NCBI RefSeq assembly: GCF_000499845.2
Contig: NC_023750.2
Coordinates: 2,991,913-3,055,912, forward strand
Source: Phaseolus vulgaris
Lineage: Eukaryota; Streptophyta; Magnoliopsida; Fabales; Fabaceae
Direction of reading: 5' to 3'
DNA length: 64,000 bases
Part shown: piece by piece, positions 1-11,190 of the stretch
How positions within the stretch are numbered: the stretch's first letter is position 1
Layout: every line of letters begins with the position of its first letter
Notes under the pieces: generated by a model
The model's input: the letters and a program-made list of their open reading frames with translations, nothing else
What the model was told of the DNA's origin: nothing
Database searches by the model: none
Translations under genes and position numbers: made by a program

Positions 1-340
1 CCTCCCCTCTTGAACTTAGACATTAATAGACCCAAGAGTGAGGATCCGCCACTTGAGGGTGCACAGCACTCAAGATAAGACCCAAGAACTTTAGGAGACA
101 AAGCTCATTAATCACTCAAGCAGAATTTCTTTTCTATTCAATTTCAGTTTTGTGAAATACATGAGGCAATGCACTTTATTTATAAGAGAGTGTCTTGGAG
201 AGCAAGATAGAGAGGTAGGATTGTCATTTGTGGGAAACCATCTAGAAGGTAGGTCAAAGATACCCTAAACCTAGGTGCACATGTCATGAAAGGTGGGCTT
301 GACACAAGCCCAAATTACTAAACATAATGTTGTTATTGAA
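1..340 (-). mobile_element. LTR-like retrotransposon fragment
   Basis: No reading frame is present. Read on the minus strand, the stretch has an LTR-like promoter layout: a TATA-like TTATAAATAAAG near 175-187, followed by a leader that runs to the window edge. There are no visible ends or target duplications and the piece is cut by the window boundary. The assignment is inference from layout only. Confidence 0.3.
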
Positions 341-689
341 TAATTTTATGTGATTTTTATGGCGAGTACACTTCCAACAATTTTGTTAATTACTTTCCAC
401 TAACGATACTCTCCATCAAATTTCTTATGATGATATTCCTCAATAAAATGAAGTTGTTAAAAGAAAACATAGTCACATTCTTGAAACCCAATGAATTTTG
501 GGTTGAAACTATTATTAATATTGTTCATGTTATTAACTGAATTCCATCTTATCTAATCTTAAGCATGTCCCTCTTAACAAATTGTATGTTAGTGATTCTA
601 ATTATTCTTAGCTAAAAGTTTTTAGTTCTACCTACTCTTTTCTTCGCCCATAAGTAAAATGTAGTAAATTGTCATCTTGTTTCGCAATA

Positions 690-2660
690 TGTGTTTTTCT
701 TGGTTATGGAGGTGGTAAAAAAAGTTATATTTTCCTTCAAGAAAACAAGCCATTCTCTTTCGATCTACGAGATTGAAAAAAAGTTAGATGGGTCATTAGC
801 GCTACAAAGTTTATTTAGTTTCTAAAGGATACTCTTAGGAATATGGTCTAGATTATGCAAAAAAAACTTTGCCTAGTTGTTAAGATGATTAGTATTCATA
901 CTCTTATTTGGACTGGTGATATTATGAAAAAAGACATAGCTACCGTTAATTGGGCTATGATTTGTTCTCCTATTGAGAATGGAGGTTTGAAGATTATTAA
1001 CCTTCATCATGAAAATAATGCATATCTTCTTAAGCTTGCTTGGAACTTTGCTTATAGCAACAACCCTTGGTCTTTTCTCCTGAAAGTTAGGGTTCTTAAA
1101 TCAAAATATGAGTTTAGAATGATTTATAGATCCTCATCTCTTTGGCCTAGAGTTAAGCAGTTTTATTTTATATACTTGATTATACTTCTTGGATTGTTGG
1201 TATAGATACTTTTATTAATTTCTGGAATGATAGATGGTGTTATACTACTTCTTTAGAAAATATTGCAGGGTTATTTGATGGTGCTAGAATTCCAGATACA
1301 GTCTCTCAATTTTTGATTGCTTGTGATTGAAATATTCCCTTGTCTTCACAACAAATGACTATTTTTTTTAATCATATCATGGTTAGGGAGGAACATGATA
1401 TTCCTAATTGGATTCTAGATGAGTCTGGTCGTTTCACTTTTAAATCGGCTAGGACTTTTTTTTCTTGATGGGGTAAATTCATTTGGTATTCATATATTCC
1501 GCCTTCCAAAACTTCACTACTCTGGAATTTTTTTCGTGGGCAACTTCCTACAAATAAATATATTCAGAATAAAGGTTTGCATATATGTTCTATGTGTACG
1601 CTTTGTGAAAAACACGAAGAATATATTCAACATTTATTTTGTGAATGTTTTAATGCTTTGCATATTTGGAGTTGGGTTTGACAGATTTTTCTTACTTCTG
1701 ATTTCTCTAATAAGGACAATCTTTTTTCTTTTATTAAGAGTGATTGTAGTCCTTTGGTTAAATTGATTAAGCTTGTTGTGATAACTTTTTCTATTTGGAG
1801 GATATAGAGTATGAAGAATTATGCTAGATTTCAGGATAAGATTGATGTTTCTAGGACTATTTCGATAATTAAAGATTTAACTTATCTAGTGGGAAATTCG
1901 TTTAAAGTTTCAATGAAGAATGATATGTTGGATTTCAACATGAGTAATTTTTTTGGTATTAATACTTGTACTGGTAAAGTTCTCTGTCCTCTTTCTATTA
2001 TATGAGAATTACCTTCACCAGGCTGGGTTAAAATTAACACTGATGGGGCTGTTAGAGGATCCTGGTTTTGCTACTTGTGGAGATATTTTCCATGGGAGTA
2101 TGGGGAAGTTTATTGGTGCTTTCTCTGCGTTTTTTGAAGTTCAGACTGATTGTTGAGGTTTATGGAGTTATACATGCTATGGAGGAAGCTCAAAATATGG
2201 GGCTTACTAATGCATGGCTTGAATGTGATTCTACCTTGGTTTGTGCTGCGTTTACTGCTAGGACTAATGTTCTGTGGTTGCTTCGTAATCGATGGAATAC
2301 TTGTCTTAATTACTGTGGGAAAATCGGGTTTAGGATTACTCATATTTTTTGTGAAGGGAATGCGAGTACGGATAAGTTGGTTAATTAAGGATTTATTCAT
2401 AAATAATCAATTCATTGGTACAATAGACTTCTAGCTAGTCTGTTCTTAGAATTATTTATGAATAAGTATAGTCTACCTAAGTATTGTTTTTCTTAACATA
2501 TGGGTTTTGGTCTAGTCTCTCCATATTTTTGTTTTCTTCTTTTCAATAATACTTTTTTTTCATGTGATGGTAGATGATTGTTATTACTTGAGATATCAGT
2601 TTAACTAAGATGTCAAGTTGAATAGTAATGTCTAACATGAAAGCTTTTATATAAAGAAAA
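690..2660 (+). pseudogene. Decayed L1-type LINE: reverse transcriptase tail, zf-RVT and RNase H
   Basis: This is the 3' half of a plant non-LTR retrotransposon broken by stops and frameshifts. At 855-1205 the frame has the tail of a LINE reverse transcriptase (motifs such as NWAMICSPIENGGLKI and AYLLKLAWNF). Around 1405-1690 is a zf-RVT domain, with GRFTFKSARTFFS, a stop, then shifted pieces reading PTNKYIQNKGLHICSMCTLC and a downstream EEYIQHLFCECF. At 2015-2388 is a plant RNase H (RVT_3) domain that begins GWVKINTDGAVRGS, then shifts frame to give LECDSTLVCAAF and HIFCEGNASTDKLVN, with the second acidic residue in ECDS retained. The relic seems to fade out near an A-rich stretch around 2650. 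It cannot encode a working protein. Boundaries are approximate. Confidence 0.85.
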
Positions 2661-3950
2661 TGAGTGACACTTAACATAAAGAATTATTTGTAAAAAGAAT
2701 AATAAATTTTAAGAATATATTATTTTAAACTTAAAGCCATCTATTTATAATAAAGGATAAAGTTTACGGATAATGAAATTAATATTTAGAGAGTCTATTT
2801 ACAAAAACATAAAATTTAAGGTGTCTTTTTATAATTATATTATTGATACAACTATTGATAATAATTTTTAAAGATTATTCTCCACTAAAATACCTGATTG
2901 CTAAACTATAATAGAATCTCTTTTCCAAACTATATTTTTTCATCCATAAAACACAAATTCAACATCTTACTAAATTGAATTAAATTCAATTGTACTTCTA
3001 CAAGCAACTTGGTTGATAGATTTAGAAGTTTTCATAGCTCTTTTCACAAGATAATATTATAGTGAATCAAATATACTCTCTTCTCAATAAATTATTGGAT
3101 TTTGTTTTAAATAAACTTTCTTTTATTTTAGTTCGAAATAACGTTTTGAACAATAAAGTAATTTAGATAATATTTTTTTCGGCAAAATAAAACATTTTTT
3201 AAATAAAAGAAATTGTTTAAGGAAAAAACAGTACAATTTATTAATCGCACAAGTTTGTTAACATATTATAATTAATTAATTATGCTTATCCCTACATTTT
3301 ACTTCTACAAAGTGGTGATATATTTACAAATTTCATCAATGATATTTGAGAACCCTGGTACTGGTATAATACTTGACGTGGCAGTTTTAAAAAAATATAT
3401 ATAATAAAAAATAAATTTCTAATTAAATAATATTAAAAATTATTAAAATAATAATTCTGGAACTATCTCGTCATGATGAAGAAAAATATAGTTGTTAAGA
3501 GAAAACTATTTTTTCTTTATCAATAATAATAAATTAATAAAAATATTATTTCCCTTACACAAAATCACAATATTAAACATATAATTAAGGTCGAAATTTA
3601 ATATTATATCTTTAAACCCGAAAAGAATTAATGTAAAGATTGGCCAAACAAACAAGTGTCTAAAACTAATAGTGACACCCTCCAAAGGATCATAAGAAAC
3701 TAGCACCAGACCAGCATTTACTTCCCTGCATAAAGCATTCTGCCATCACACAATTGCACCAAACCCTGATGTAGAACTTCAAGAGTTATTATACCAATAA
3801 GATTGTTCAAGAGATTTTAACTTTTTGAGAGGTTTTTAAATAAATAATAATAATTTCTGAAGTAAGTATAGATTATAGAATATAACTTATGCGATATTCA
3901 ACACAATAAAAATAATAACTCAACGAGAGATAATAGTTTCTCCAACAAGC
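2661..3950. other. AT-rich spacer, no gene seen
   Basis: Frames are short and low in complexity. A minus-strand frame at 3506-3706 shows no recognisable domain. There are no clear terminal repeats. Confidence 0.6.
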
Positions 3951-3954
3951 AAGA

Positions 3955-4560
3955 ATATGTGAGGAGCAATAACAAATAATGACAGCAACATAAAACACAC
4001 TTCAGGAAGACACAAAAAATTTAACGTGGAAAACCTTCTTAATGTGAGAAGTAAAAACCACGGGCACAAGCCAGTCACAAGATAGTCTCAAATCACAGCA
4101 CAAATTGTGCTTAATAACCAGCCAAATAGCAATACAACAGAGATGAAACAGAGAACAAAAAACCTGAAAAACTCACAAAACTGTAACTATCGTACACGGC
4201 TTATATGTCACTCTTTCGGTGACCTTTGAACAATCCGAACGGTCCAATTAGAGCACCACGAGGTATGAACCTTATGACAAAATTTCAGCCTGATCCAACG
4301 GTGGAAGAAACAGCAGCAACAATACGAAAACTTTCGTCCTCAATAGAAACGTTGAGAACGCTGCTGTAGTGTGAGATGAATTTCTCTCTGTTAAAGCAAC
4401 TTCAGCAAGATCCGAACGATCAGATTGAATTCACTCGAAATCTGATATAGTGGTTTGAAATGGAGTGAAGAAAGTGATTGAAAAGGAAGGTTATTTTATT
4501 TGATATGTAAGATTTGGTGTAGAAACGTGAGAGTATGCTTTTTCTTTCTTCCTATGTTGT
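3955..4560. repeat. Retroelement-like non-coding repeat upstream of the BAHD gene
   Basis: Base composition shifts to moderately GC-rich between AT-rich flanks. The segment contains an AACGTGGAAAACC block followed by GAGAAGTAAAAACCACGGG. I have an impression of such blocks from plant retroelement flanks. No ORF, TIR or target duplication is visible, so the class is not established. It ends about 320 bases before the BAHD start codon and may form the distal part of that promoter region. Confidence 0.3.
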
Positions 4561-4811
4561 TGTCTTAAAATAAGGAATTAAGGAAATAATGAGAAGTTAG
4601 TTAGCCAATAAAAATTGTACATTAATATTAAATTAAAAAATAATTCATATGAAATGATAAAATATTTCATTATACTAATAAAATGAAATATATTAAATAA
4701 TGATAAAATCAGAAGAAATTTGTGTATAAAAAAAATGTTATAACTTGGTTCTAATAGTACATATTCTTCAGAATTATCAATATATATTTTAAAATTAATG
4801 CAGAAATTATC

Positions 4812-4823
4812 TCTATATATAAG
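4812..4823 (+). promoter_or_regulatory. TATA box of the BAHD acyltransferase gene
   Basis: TCTATATATAAG lies about 60-70 bases before the ATG at 4882, a normal distance for a plant gene with a short 5' leader. It is the best TATA match in the AT-rich upstream sequence. Confidence 0.6.
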
Positions 4824-4881
4824 GGTGCAATTCACATAGAATACCATAGTCATATACTAATATCTTGTGAGAGAAATTGAA

Positions 4882-6207
4882 ATGGGTGAGAAAAATGAGA
4901 TTATCTCAAATGAGAGAATAAAGCCATCTTCCCCAACCCCTAATCATCTTCACAACTTCAAACTCTCCTTCCTTGATCAATTGGCTCCTTCATTCTATGT
5001 TCCCATTCTCCTCTTTTACTCTGCCTCCGATGTCAGAACCTTCGCCACTGACCTCACTGCACTCTCTGAAAAGTTGAAAACTTCTCTGTCAAAACTCCTC
5101 ACTCTCTACTACCCATTTTGCGGAAGACTCAGAGGCAACTCAACCATTGATTGCAACGATCAGGGTGTTATTTTCATCCACTCCAAACTCCCCATTCCCC
5201 TCTCAAACATTCTCAAAAACCCTAAACCTCACAACCTCCACCAACTTCTCCCATGCGCTCCTTACAACCTTCAACCACAACAAAGGGACACGTTGGGGAT
5301 CATGGCAGTTCAGCTGAGCCAATTCAAGTGTGGGGGCATAGCTCTTGGCGTCTGCTTCTCCCACAAGATCATTGATGCTTCCACAGCAGCATCGTTTCTC
5401 AGCGCTTGGGCCGCAACATCACGTGGACATGGCAATAGCAGCTTCGCTCCACCTCCAATGGAAGAGACAAGCCTACTTTTCCCACCGAGGAACGTGTTCG
5501 TTGACATGACAAGTGGCATGTTTGGCCACGCAAACACCGTGACAAAGAGGTTCATATTCAGTGGCAGCAATATTTCTAGACTGAGACAAAATATTGGGTG
5601 CCCTAGTTTCAACCCTTCGCGCGTTGAAGCCGTGACAGCACTGTTATGGAAATCATCGCTGGAAGCGGCAAAAGAAGGTTCAGATTCCGGGGAAGAAAAC
5701 GTTGCCGCTTCTTCCGTATGCCACATTGTGAACATTCGCAGCAGAATGGTCCCAGCTTTGTCGAAGGATTCCATTGGAAACATTTGGCAATACGCTGTGT
5801 CTTCCTTGGTGGAAGTTGAGGGGGGTGTAGGGTTGCGTGATTTGGCAGAGAGAGTGAGAGAAACGATAAGAAAAGTTGATGGAGATTATATAAGGAAACT
5901 TCAGAGTGATGTTGAGTTTGTTGAGGTTGTTAAGGGTTTAGAAGAAGCAAGAACAATGGCTGCAGAAAAGGGTCATCGATTTTGTGCGTTTACCAGTTGG
6001 GTAGGGTTTGGGTTCTATGAGGTTGATTTTGGATGGGGAAAGCCAACGTACGCGACCACCATTGGTATGCCCATAAAAAATTTGGGAGTTTTGATAAGCA
6101 CAAAGGATGGAGAAGGCATAGAGGCCTGGCTAACGTTGACCACACGAGAAATGGCTCAACTTGAGCACAATGCACAACTTCTGGACTTTGCTTCGTTGGA
6201 TTCTTAA
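4882..6207 (+). CDS. BAHD acyltransferase, vinorine-synthase-like
   Basis: A single-exon gene for a 441-residue protein, the usual size for BAHD enzymes, which move an acyl group from acyl-CoA to an alcohol or amine in the cytosol during specialised metabolism. Both family signatures are intact: HKIID (His161 and Asp165) is the catalytic HxxxD motif between the two lobes, and DFGWG lies at residues 382-386. The N-terminal LSFLDQLAPSFYVPILLFYS block and the lack of introns fit the clade of vinorine synthase and related acyltransferases. The in-frame codon at 4867 is GTG, so the ATG at 4882 is taken as the start; it is preceded by a TATA box. The substrate cannot be read from sequence. No frame damage is visible, so the gene is likely functional. 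A LINE tail begins about 100 bases after the stop. Confidence 0.95.
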   Translation: MGEKNEIISNERIKPSSPTPNHLHNFKLSFLDQLAPSFYVPILLFYSASDVRTFATDLTALSEKLKTSLSKLLTLYYPFCGRLRGNSTIDCNDQGVIFIHSKLPIPLSNILKNPKPHNLHQLLPCAPYNLQPQQRDTLGIMAVQLSQFKCGGIALGVCFSHKIIDASTAASFLSAWAATSRGHGNSSFAPPPMEETSLLFPPRNVFVDMTSGMFGHANTVTKRFIFSGSNISRLRQNIGCPSFNPSRVEAVTALLWKSSLEAAKEGSDSGEENVAASSVCHIVNIRSRMVPALSKDSIGNIWQYAVSSLVEVEGGVGLRDLAERVRETIRKVDGDYIRKLQSDVEFVEVVKGLEEARTMAAEKGHRFCAFTSWVGFGFYEVDFGWGKPTYATTIGMPIKNLGVLISTKDGEGIEAWLTLTTREMAQLEHNAQLLDFASLDS

Positions 6208-6299
6208 ATAGGGTTGTTTGATATACACTTAGGTTTATCTTGAATAATACAGAACTCGTTGGTGTGGGATCATTACAATGATTCATGTAATAGGTGTTC

Positions 6300-6530
6300 T
6301 AATTTCTTTATCTATGTTTCTTTCTCCTATTCTGATTGGTGTTTGGATTCACTGGAGTGTACGAGGTTACTTTTCTGATGTTTTTCGTTTGGTTTTGTAA
6401 GGACAAGGTTTGTTGTGTTGGATTTGATGGTTTGTAGCTGGAATTGGTATTGTGTTGTATGTATAAGGGTTGAACCACCACTGAAATGGTTCTATTTTAT
6501 TTATTAGTTATTGCTGATAAAAAAAAAATC
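6300..6530 (+). mobile_element. 5'-truncated LINE tail behind the BAHD gene
   Basis: The stretch ends TTATTGCTGATAAAAAAAAA and contains GTATAAGGGTTGAACCACC. Both match, in reverse complement, the 3' end of the longer LINE at 54880-56612, which starts TTTTTTTTATCAGCAATAAG on the plus strand. Further upstream, TTCTCCTATTCTGATTGGTG also matches that element. It is therefore a short 3' fragment in the same direction as the BAHD gene. The gene's 3' UTR and poly(A) signal may now lie within it. Confidence 0.65.
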
Positions 6531-7240
6531 ATTGTATGTATATGCGTATTGAAATGGGAATATGATTTCTTTTTTATAAAACTAAGTCAATTATCAAAAT
6601 AAATAAAACTTTAAAAAATATTGAGATGGGTAACTGTTATTCACATAACATCACTGTGACAGAATTTTAATATATTTAATTTATATTAATGTGATAAAAA
6701 TTGACACAAAACTAAAATCATGTAAAATGTAACATAATTTCAATAATTTTTTTAAATTTTATTTATTTTAATAATTAACTAACAAAATTATCTTATGCAT
6801 GGTTTCTTCACTACGTGTGCTTTGGTATATTATATTGTAAAATGTTAAATAAAGTTGAGGTTGGGACCACTTTAAAATGAATGATAATTGGATTTATTAT
6901 GTTTAATTAGCACTAAATTATAGAGTAGTGATATCCATTAATATAGGGGAATTAGGTGTGTCATAATATAATGTCCACCCGTCGGTACAAATGATGTAGA
7001 AGCAACATGTAAAATTTAGAGTTGATTTAACGCACACCAAATTGATGCTATAATAATTTAAAAATAAAAAATAATAAAAATTAATAAGTGTTGGATTTTG
7101 GACACAAAATGGACCACATATTTATATTAAATAACTACATACTCTGGTCACGAAGTTATTTTACAATACAAAATAAGAATTAAAACAAATTTTTGATAGA
7201 AATTAATATTTAACTATTAAAGATATAGCATCTAGATTAT
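6531..7240. other. AT-rich spacer, no gene seen
   Basis: The sequence has no long frames and no recognisable domain or terminal repeat. Confidence 0.6.
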
Positions 7241-7259
7241 GTTTAGGGTGATGATATTA

Positions 7260-7460
7260 TGATATTATGATATTCTGCTCCACCTTACACCCATAATAAA
7301 ATATTAATATTTATAATAAAAAAATTAAAAAAATCTTTAATAAAAATATAAACAATAAAAATATAAGTAAAATGTAAAATGTTAAAATAATTTTTAAAAT
7401 TTAAAAAATTAGAAATAATTAAAATATTATTATTTTTGGAATGTAGGGTGGAGCATTGTC
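7260..7460. mobile_element. Small inverted-repeat element (MITE-like)
   Basis: The left end TGCTCCACCTTACA (7276) and right end TGTAGGGTGGAGCA (to 7455) are inverted complements with one mismatch, and they enclose about 150 bases of pure AT-rich sequence. An 8-base motif, GATATTAT, is repeated just outside the left end. Size and structure fit a non-autonomous DNA transposon. The superfamily is not clear because the target duplication could not be fixed. Confidence 0.55.
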
Positions 7461-7799
7461 AAAAAAATCATTTTTGTTATGTTTATTGAACCAATTGAAT
7501 AAAAATACATAAACTTAAAATATTGTATTCTATTTGTAAAAGTTAAACAATCATCAACTTTCTCCATTTTTTTCCCTCATCAGTTTCACCATCATTGTTC
7601 AAGACAATAATCCCCACCTTCATATTTATGTAATCTTGCATTTGTGGTGTTTTTGCTTAAATCTAAGGCTTAATTTAATGAAATTTGGTAAGTAATATTA
7701 TAAAATACTCTTTTATTTGCATGTGTAAGTTTCAAATCGTAATACTATGTGAAACTTTGGGTCAAGTGAGTGTGTTTTGACTCAATTTCAAGCGCTAGA
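7461..7799. other. AT-rich spacer, no gene seen
   Basis: The stretch has only short frames and no terminal repeats. Composition changes sharply to GC-rich at about 7800. Confidence 0.55.
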
Positions 7800-8330
7800 G
7801 AAGGGGTGTGTCTTGTGGGAGCTTACCTATGAAAGTGAATTTTCAGGTGAGGCATCGCACTTGGTCTGCTGTCCTGCCACATCGTCAAAGCCAGATGGAG
7901 AGTCAGTGGTGGCGGAGACTCCTTTGTGGAGTGGGTGCGGTCGTGCAACATAAATGGTGGTGCGTGACCCCCTTAGTGTCGCTACCGCAAGCGTTGCACA
8001 GTCGTCCTTGTTCCGCCGACCTGCCATGCTTGTCGGAGATGGAGGATCGGTGGTGTCAGAGACCCCTTTGAGGTGTGGGAGCGGCCAAGCAGCTCAAACA
8101 GCGACCCAACCTGTATGCTCCTCCGCACTCCCTACCATGCCTGTACGCGTCCACCGCCTCGTCGCTTCGGTCACCAGAGATAAACAGAGGGCGTTCCAGT
8201 GAATCACAAGTGGTGGGACACACACGCCTGGATGGAACAGAAAATCAATTGGTTGATTTTTCAAAAAAAAATCACTTAAACTTCAAACTTTGAGAAAATC
8301 TTGTGAAAACAATTCATCCCCCTCTTGTTT
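7800..8330. repeat. GC-rich repeat with internal tandem duplication
   Basis: A GC-rich island in AT-rich surroundings. A block starting GATGGAGAGTCAGTGGTGGC near 7893 returns in diverged form as GATGGAGGATCGGTGGTGTC near 8038, about 145 bases later, so two diverged tandem units are present. Overlapping short frames show no known domain. The right edge (ACAATTCATCCCCCTCTTG, near 8310) resembles the leader that follows LTRs of plant copia elements, so the island may be part of a retroelement. Confidence 0.4.
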
Positions 8331-8623
8331 AGTACATCCAATAGTAACCGTGCTCATAACTTCCAGATTTCTTATTGCACTACAAGTCAAAATAAAAATT
8401 ATTAGATAAATCACTAACACACATTCAAGTGAGTGAACATATGCACTTTGAATACCTTGTCGTGCATTCAAGTGAGCTTTTGTGATCTTGCACTTGACCT
8501 ATCACTTAATATGTTATATCTAGAATAAGCATTGAAATAACAAAATTTCATGTTAGAACACATAACTAGTGGATCACTTATATGTGATGTATTAATCCAA
8601 TTCTAATTCCTATAACTAGTGGA

Positions 8624-9348
8624 CACTACTGCAGAAAATAACATTAATGACAGTTAAAAAGAGCATTTAAAGACAATTTTAAAACCGTTGTTAATTTTGG
8701 TGTAGTTTTAAATCAACAATTTATAACGACAGTTCTAAAACTGTCGTTAATTCAAAAAATAAAAAGCTGGTATAGAATTGGAGGGACGAACTTCGATGCA
8801 GGGTGGCTAAGCGTGGAGGTCACGGTCAGGCCGGTGTCGCGCAAAGCTGGAGCGCAGAGTGTTTTCGATGTGTTGTGACTAGGGCTGAGGGTGAAGGGTG
8901 TGGTGTCCCTCGAGTTGGCACTTTTTTGGTGCGGTGCGGCCGAGGCAGGTTTGCGCGGTTGGAGTGATGGAGGTTGCACAACGATGGTTTCGAGGTGTGG
9001 GGAGGTTGTGTGACAGTCAGTTGCACGATGGCGGTTTTGTTATGTGGTGGAGGTTGCGGCTAGAGTGAGGTGGCAGAGAGACGAGTGTGTCGGAGTTAGA
9101 GTGAGAGAAGTGATATTGAGAAGAATGAGCGTGAGACAAAATAGGAGAGGGGGACGCATGCGACACAACACTTTTCGGAAAAGTTTTACACTTTTTAACG
9201 ACGGTTCCTCCTAGTATCGTGTTTATATCTCTTCCTAGAACCATCGTTAAAAAAAATATAATTACAAAATTGTCACCGCCTTTTTTCTATGACAGTTTTC
9301 TACTAATCGTCTTTATATGGGTCGTGGTTTTGATATTTTGTACTAGTG
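8624..9348. mobile_element. Non-autonomous CACTA-type transposon with GC-rich core
   Basis: The ends are CACTACTGCAGAAAAT and, in reverse complement, CACTAGTACAAAATAT, which have the CACTA form of the En/Spm superfamily. Subterminal repeats based on AACGACRGTT and its complement occur near both ends (for example 8728-8755 and 9198-9250), as expected for transposase-binding arrays. The flanking triplets GGA and AGA differ by one base, so a 3-base target duplication is only partly supported. The core (8780-9170) is GC-rich and has no transposase; short frames there show no known domain. Confidence 0.7.
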
Positions 9349-9539
9349 AGATCTCTAATTAATATAAATAAAAACTAAGAATAATACCATATAAATGGTA
9401 ATTTAAGAAAATCTAAATCAAAATTGTTGAAGTTCGGACACCTCCAGACTCATAGTCAACGTGTTCAATTCATTAATAAATTAACTTATTCATATTCAAA
9501 CTAATTAAATATAATAACAAAAATAATCAATAATAAGAA

Positions 9540-10115
9540 AAAATAACCTCAAATTAGGAAGCACAAAGAGTAGGAAGGAGGAGAAAAATGGTTTGCACGG
9601 TGATTTTGGTAGGGAAGGATGTGTGCCTCAGTAAAACGGGATAGGGGGCGTCGTTGGAGATGTGGTTCAAGCCACGAGAATAGGGTAACATGGTGGGGGT
9701 TAGGGTCATGCGCAATCGAGGGTTGTGGGGTCAAGGTCGTGCGACGAACATTGACGTCAGCGTCAGACACGCGGTTTGGTGCGGCCAATGCCACGACGTT
9801 CTAGGAGCAAGGCCCACGAGTGAGAAGGAAAGAATTTGGTCTCGTGCGAATGAGAATGGAAGATTTAAATTTTTCATATTCGGCTTTTAACGACGATTCC
9901 CACACAACCATTGTCATTCATGCGTCATCAACTTTTAACGATGGTTCGTAATAAAACTATCGTCGTTTTACAAATTGCTACTTTTAATGACGATTGATGG
10001 TATAATCATTGTTAAAAAATTTCAATGCATTTTATGAAAATGCCATTATTTTTTTTGCAACGTTTTATGTTAGCCGTCATTATTTATGGTTGTCATTAGG
10101 ATATTTTGTATTCCT
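9540..10115. mobile_element. Second CACTA-related fragment with GC-rich core
   Basis: A GC-rich core at about 9560-9860 is followed by copies of the same subterminal motif seen in the element just upstream (TTTTAACGACGATTCC near 9886, TTTTAACGATGGTTCG near 9932, ATCGTCGTTTTA near 9960), and then by GTCATTAGGATATTTTGTA close to 10113. The left CACTA end is not visible and the right end is degraded, so this appears to be a truncated relative. Confidence 0.5.
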
Positions 10116-10119
10116 AAAC

Positions 10120-10635
10120 CCATCCCTTTTCTGAATCAGCTATGTATCATTATAGTCTCAAGCCAACCTATATTCTCTGTTGTTATACATTTCTTCCCTA
10201 GCCCATCCAAGAATGCAGTTTACCATAATGGGATGGGAATTAAGGATCAAATTATGATGTAATTCATTCAACATGATTATAATTATAGTAGGGAAGTAGA
10301 TTGAGTAATAACTTCTAATATACATATGAGCCAAGCTTATTTGAGATGTCATAATGTTTTATTGCAAAATCAAAGATAAGATATCAAATAGGATCCTTAA
10401 ATTAGCAAATAACTTAAAGTTATATGGTACAATTCAACATCAAATAAGCTTATGGAAAATAAATAAGATACAATAACCACTCTTGTGATACATGCAAACT
10501 TGGTTCATAAACCTATATGATGCAAATCATACAACGTCAAAACCATTAGCAGAGAAGATAAAAGAATATGAAGCCTTATTGGAGAGAAGCACTCATAATT
10601 GAGGAGTCTTTTTCTTCTTCTTAGCTTCGTAAAAA
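10120..10635. other. Spacer, no gene seen
   Basis: No convincing coding frame or terminal repeat was found here. Confidence 0.5.
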
Positions 10636-10639
10636 TTGT

Positions 10640-11190
10640 ACAAAGTAGTTTAAAAATTTATTATGGACCTTGTATTTGGGCCATTAATATTTTAGGTTAA
10701 ATAATCTAACCTTAGGAGAGAAAGTTGGCACCAAGCTAGGGTAAATAGCCTAGCTTGGGTGTCAAGTTATTCCTTGCTTAGGGCTAGGTGACACCACCTC
10801 CCGTGTGCTACATGTCACTCTCTCAATGGAGAGAATTTGAAACTTAGGTTGCAAGCTACCTTTGGCATGTCAACTTGTGAGTGGAAAGGATTTTAAAAAG
10901 GTTGCTCCATAAACTAGGGTTAGGGTTAGGGTTAAGGTTTGAGGCTTCACTTGCAAGCTTTTTAGTCTATAAATAGTAGTTGCTTGTACATGTTATTTCA
11001 ACCTTGATTTGAGTAATGAAATTCTGCCAAAATATTTTTGGAGCATTTTCTACTTGTTTAGGTTCTCTCTGTAGTCTTCTTTAAGACACATTCTAGACTC
11101 TTCCTATGTGTTGGTCTAACCTCACTTTAGGAATTCTACCTCAAATTTCCATCTTTCGCAACATAAACCACATTTCCACATGATTTCTAT
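10640..11190 (+). mobile_element. LTR-like block with internal promoter
   Basis: The layout resembles an LTR: a long non-coding upstream part, a TATA box (CTATAAATAGTAG near 10970), then TTTGAGTAATGAAATTCTGCC, a transcription-start region style common in LTRs of plant retroelements. No pol frame follows, so a solo or truncated LTR is likely. Exact ends are not visible. It contains the telomere-like hexamers at 10915-10937. Confidence 0.4.
10915..10937 (+). repeat. Short telomere-like hexamer run
   Basis: Three copies of TAGGGT are followed by TAAGGT. Plant telomeres normally carry the heptamer TTTAGGG, so this is a hexamer run and not evidence of a former chromosome end. It lies inside the LTR-like block. 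Confidence 0.7.

Noticed and set aside
4867..4881. Earlier start for the BAHD protein
   Set aside because: The codon at 4867 is GTG, not ATG; plant nuclear genes use ATG, and 4882 gives a family-like N-terminus.
5310..5783. 157-codon minus-strand frame across the BAHD gene
   Set aside because: It is antisense to an intact gene with catalytic motifs on the plus strand; the open frame is a by-product of that gene's codon use and has no domain.
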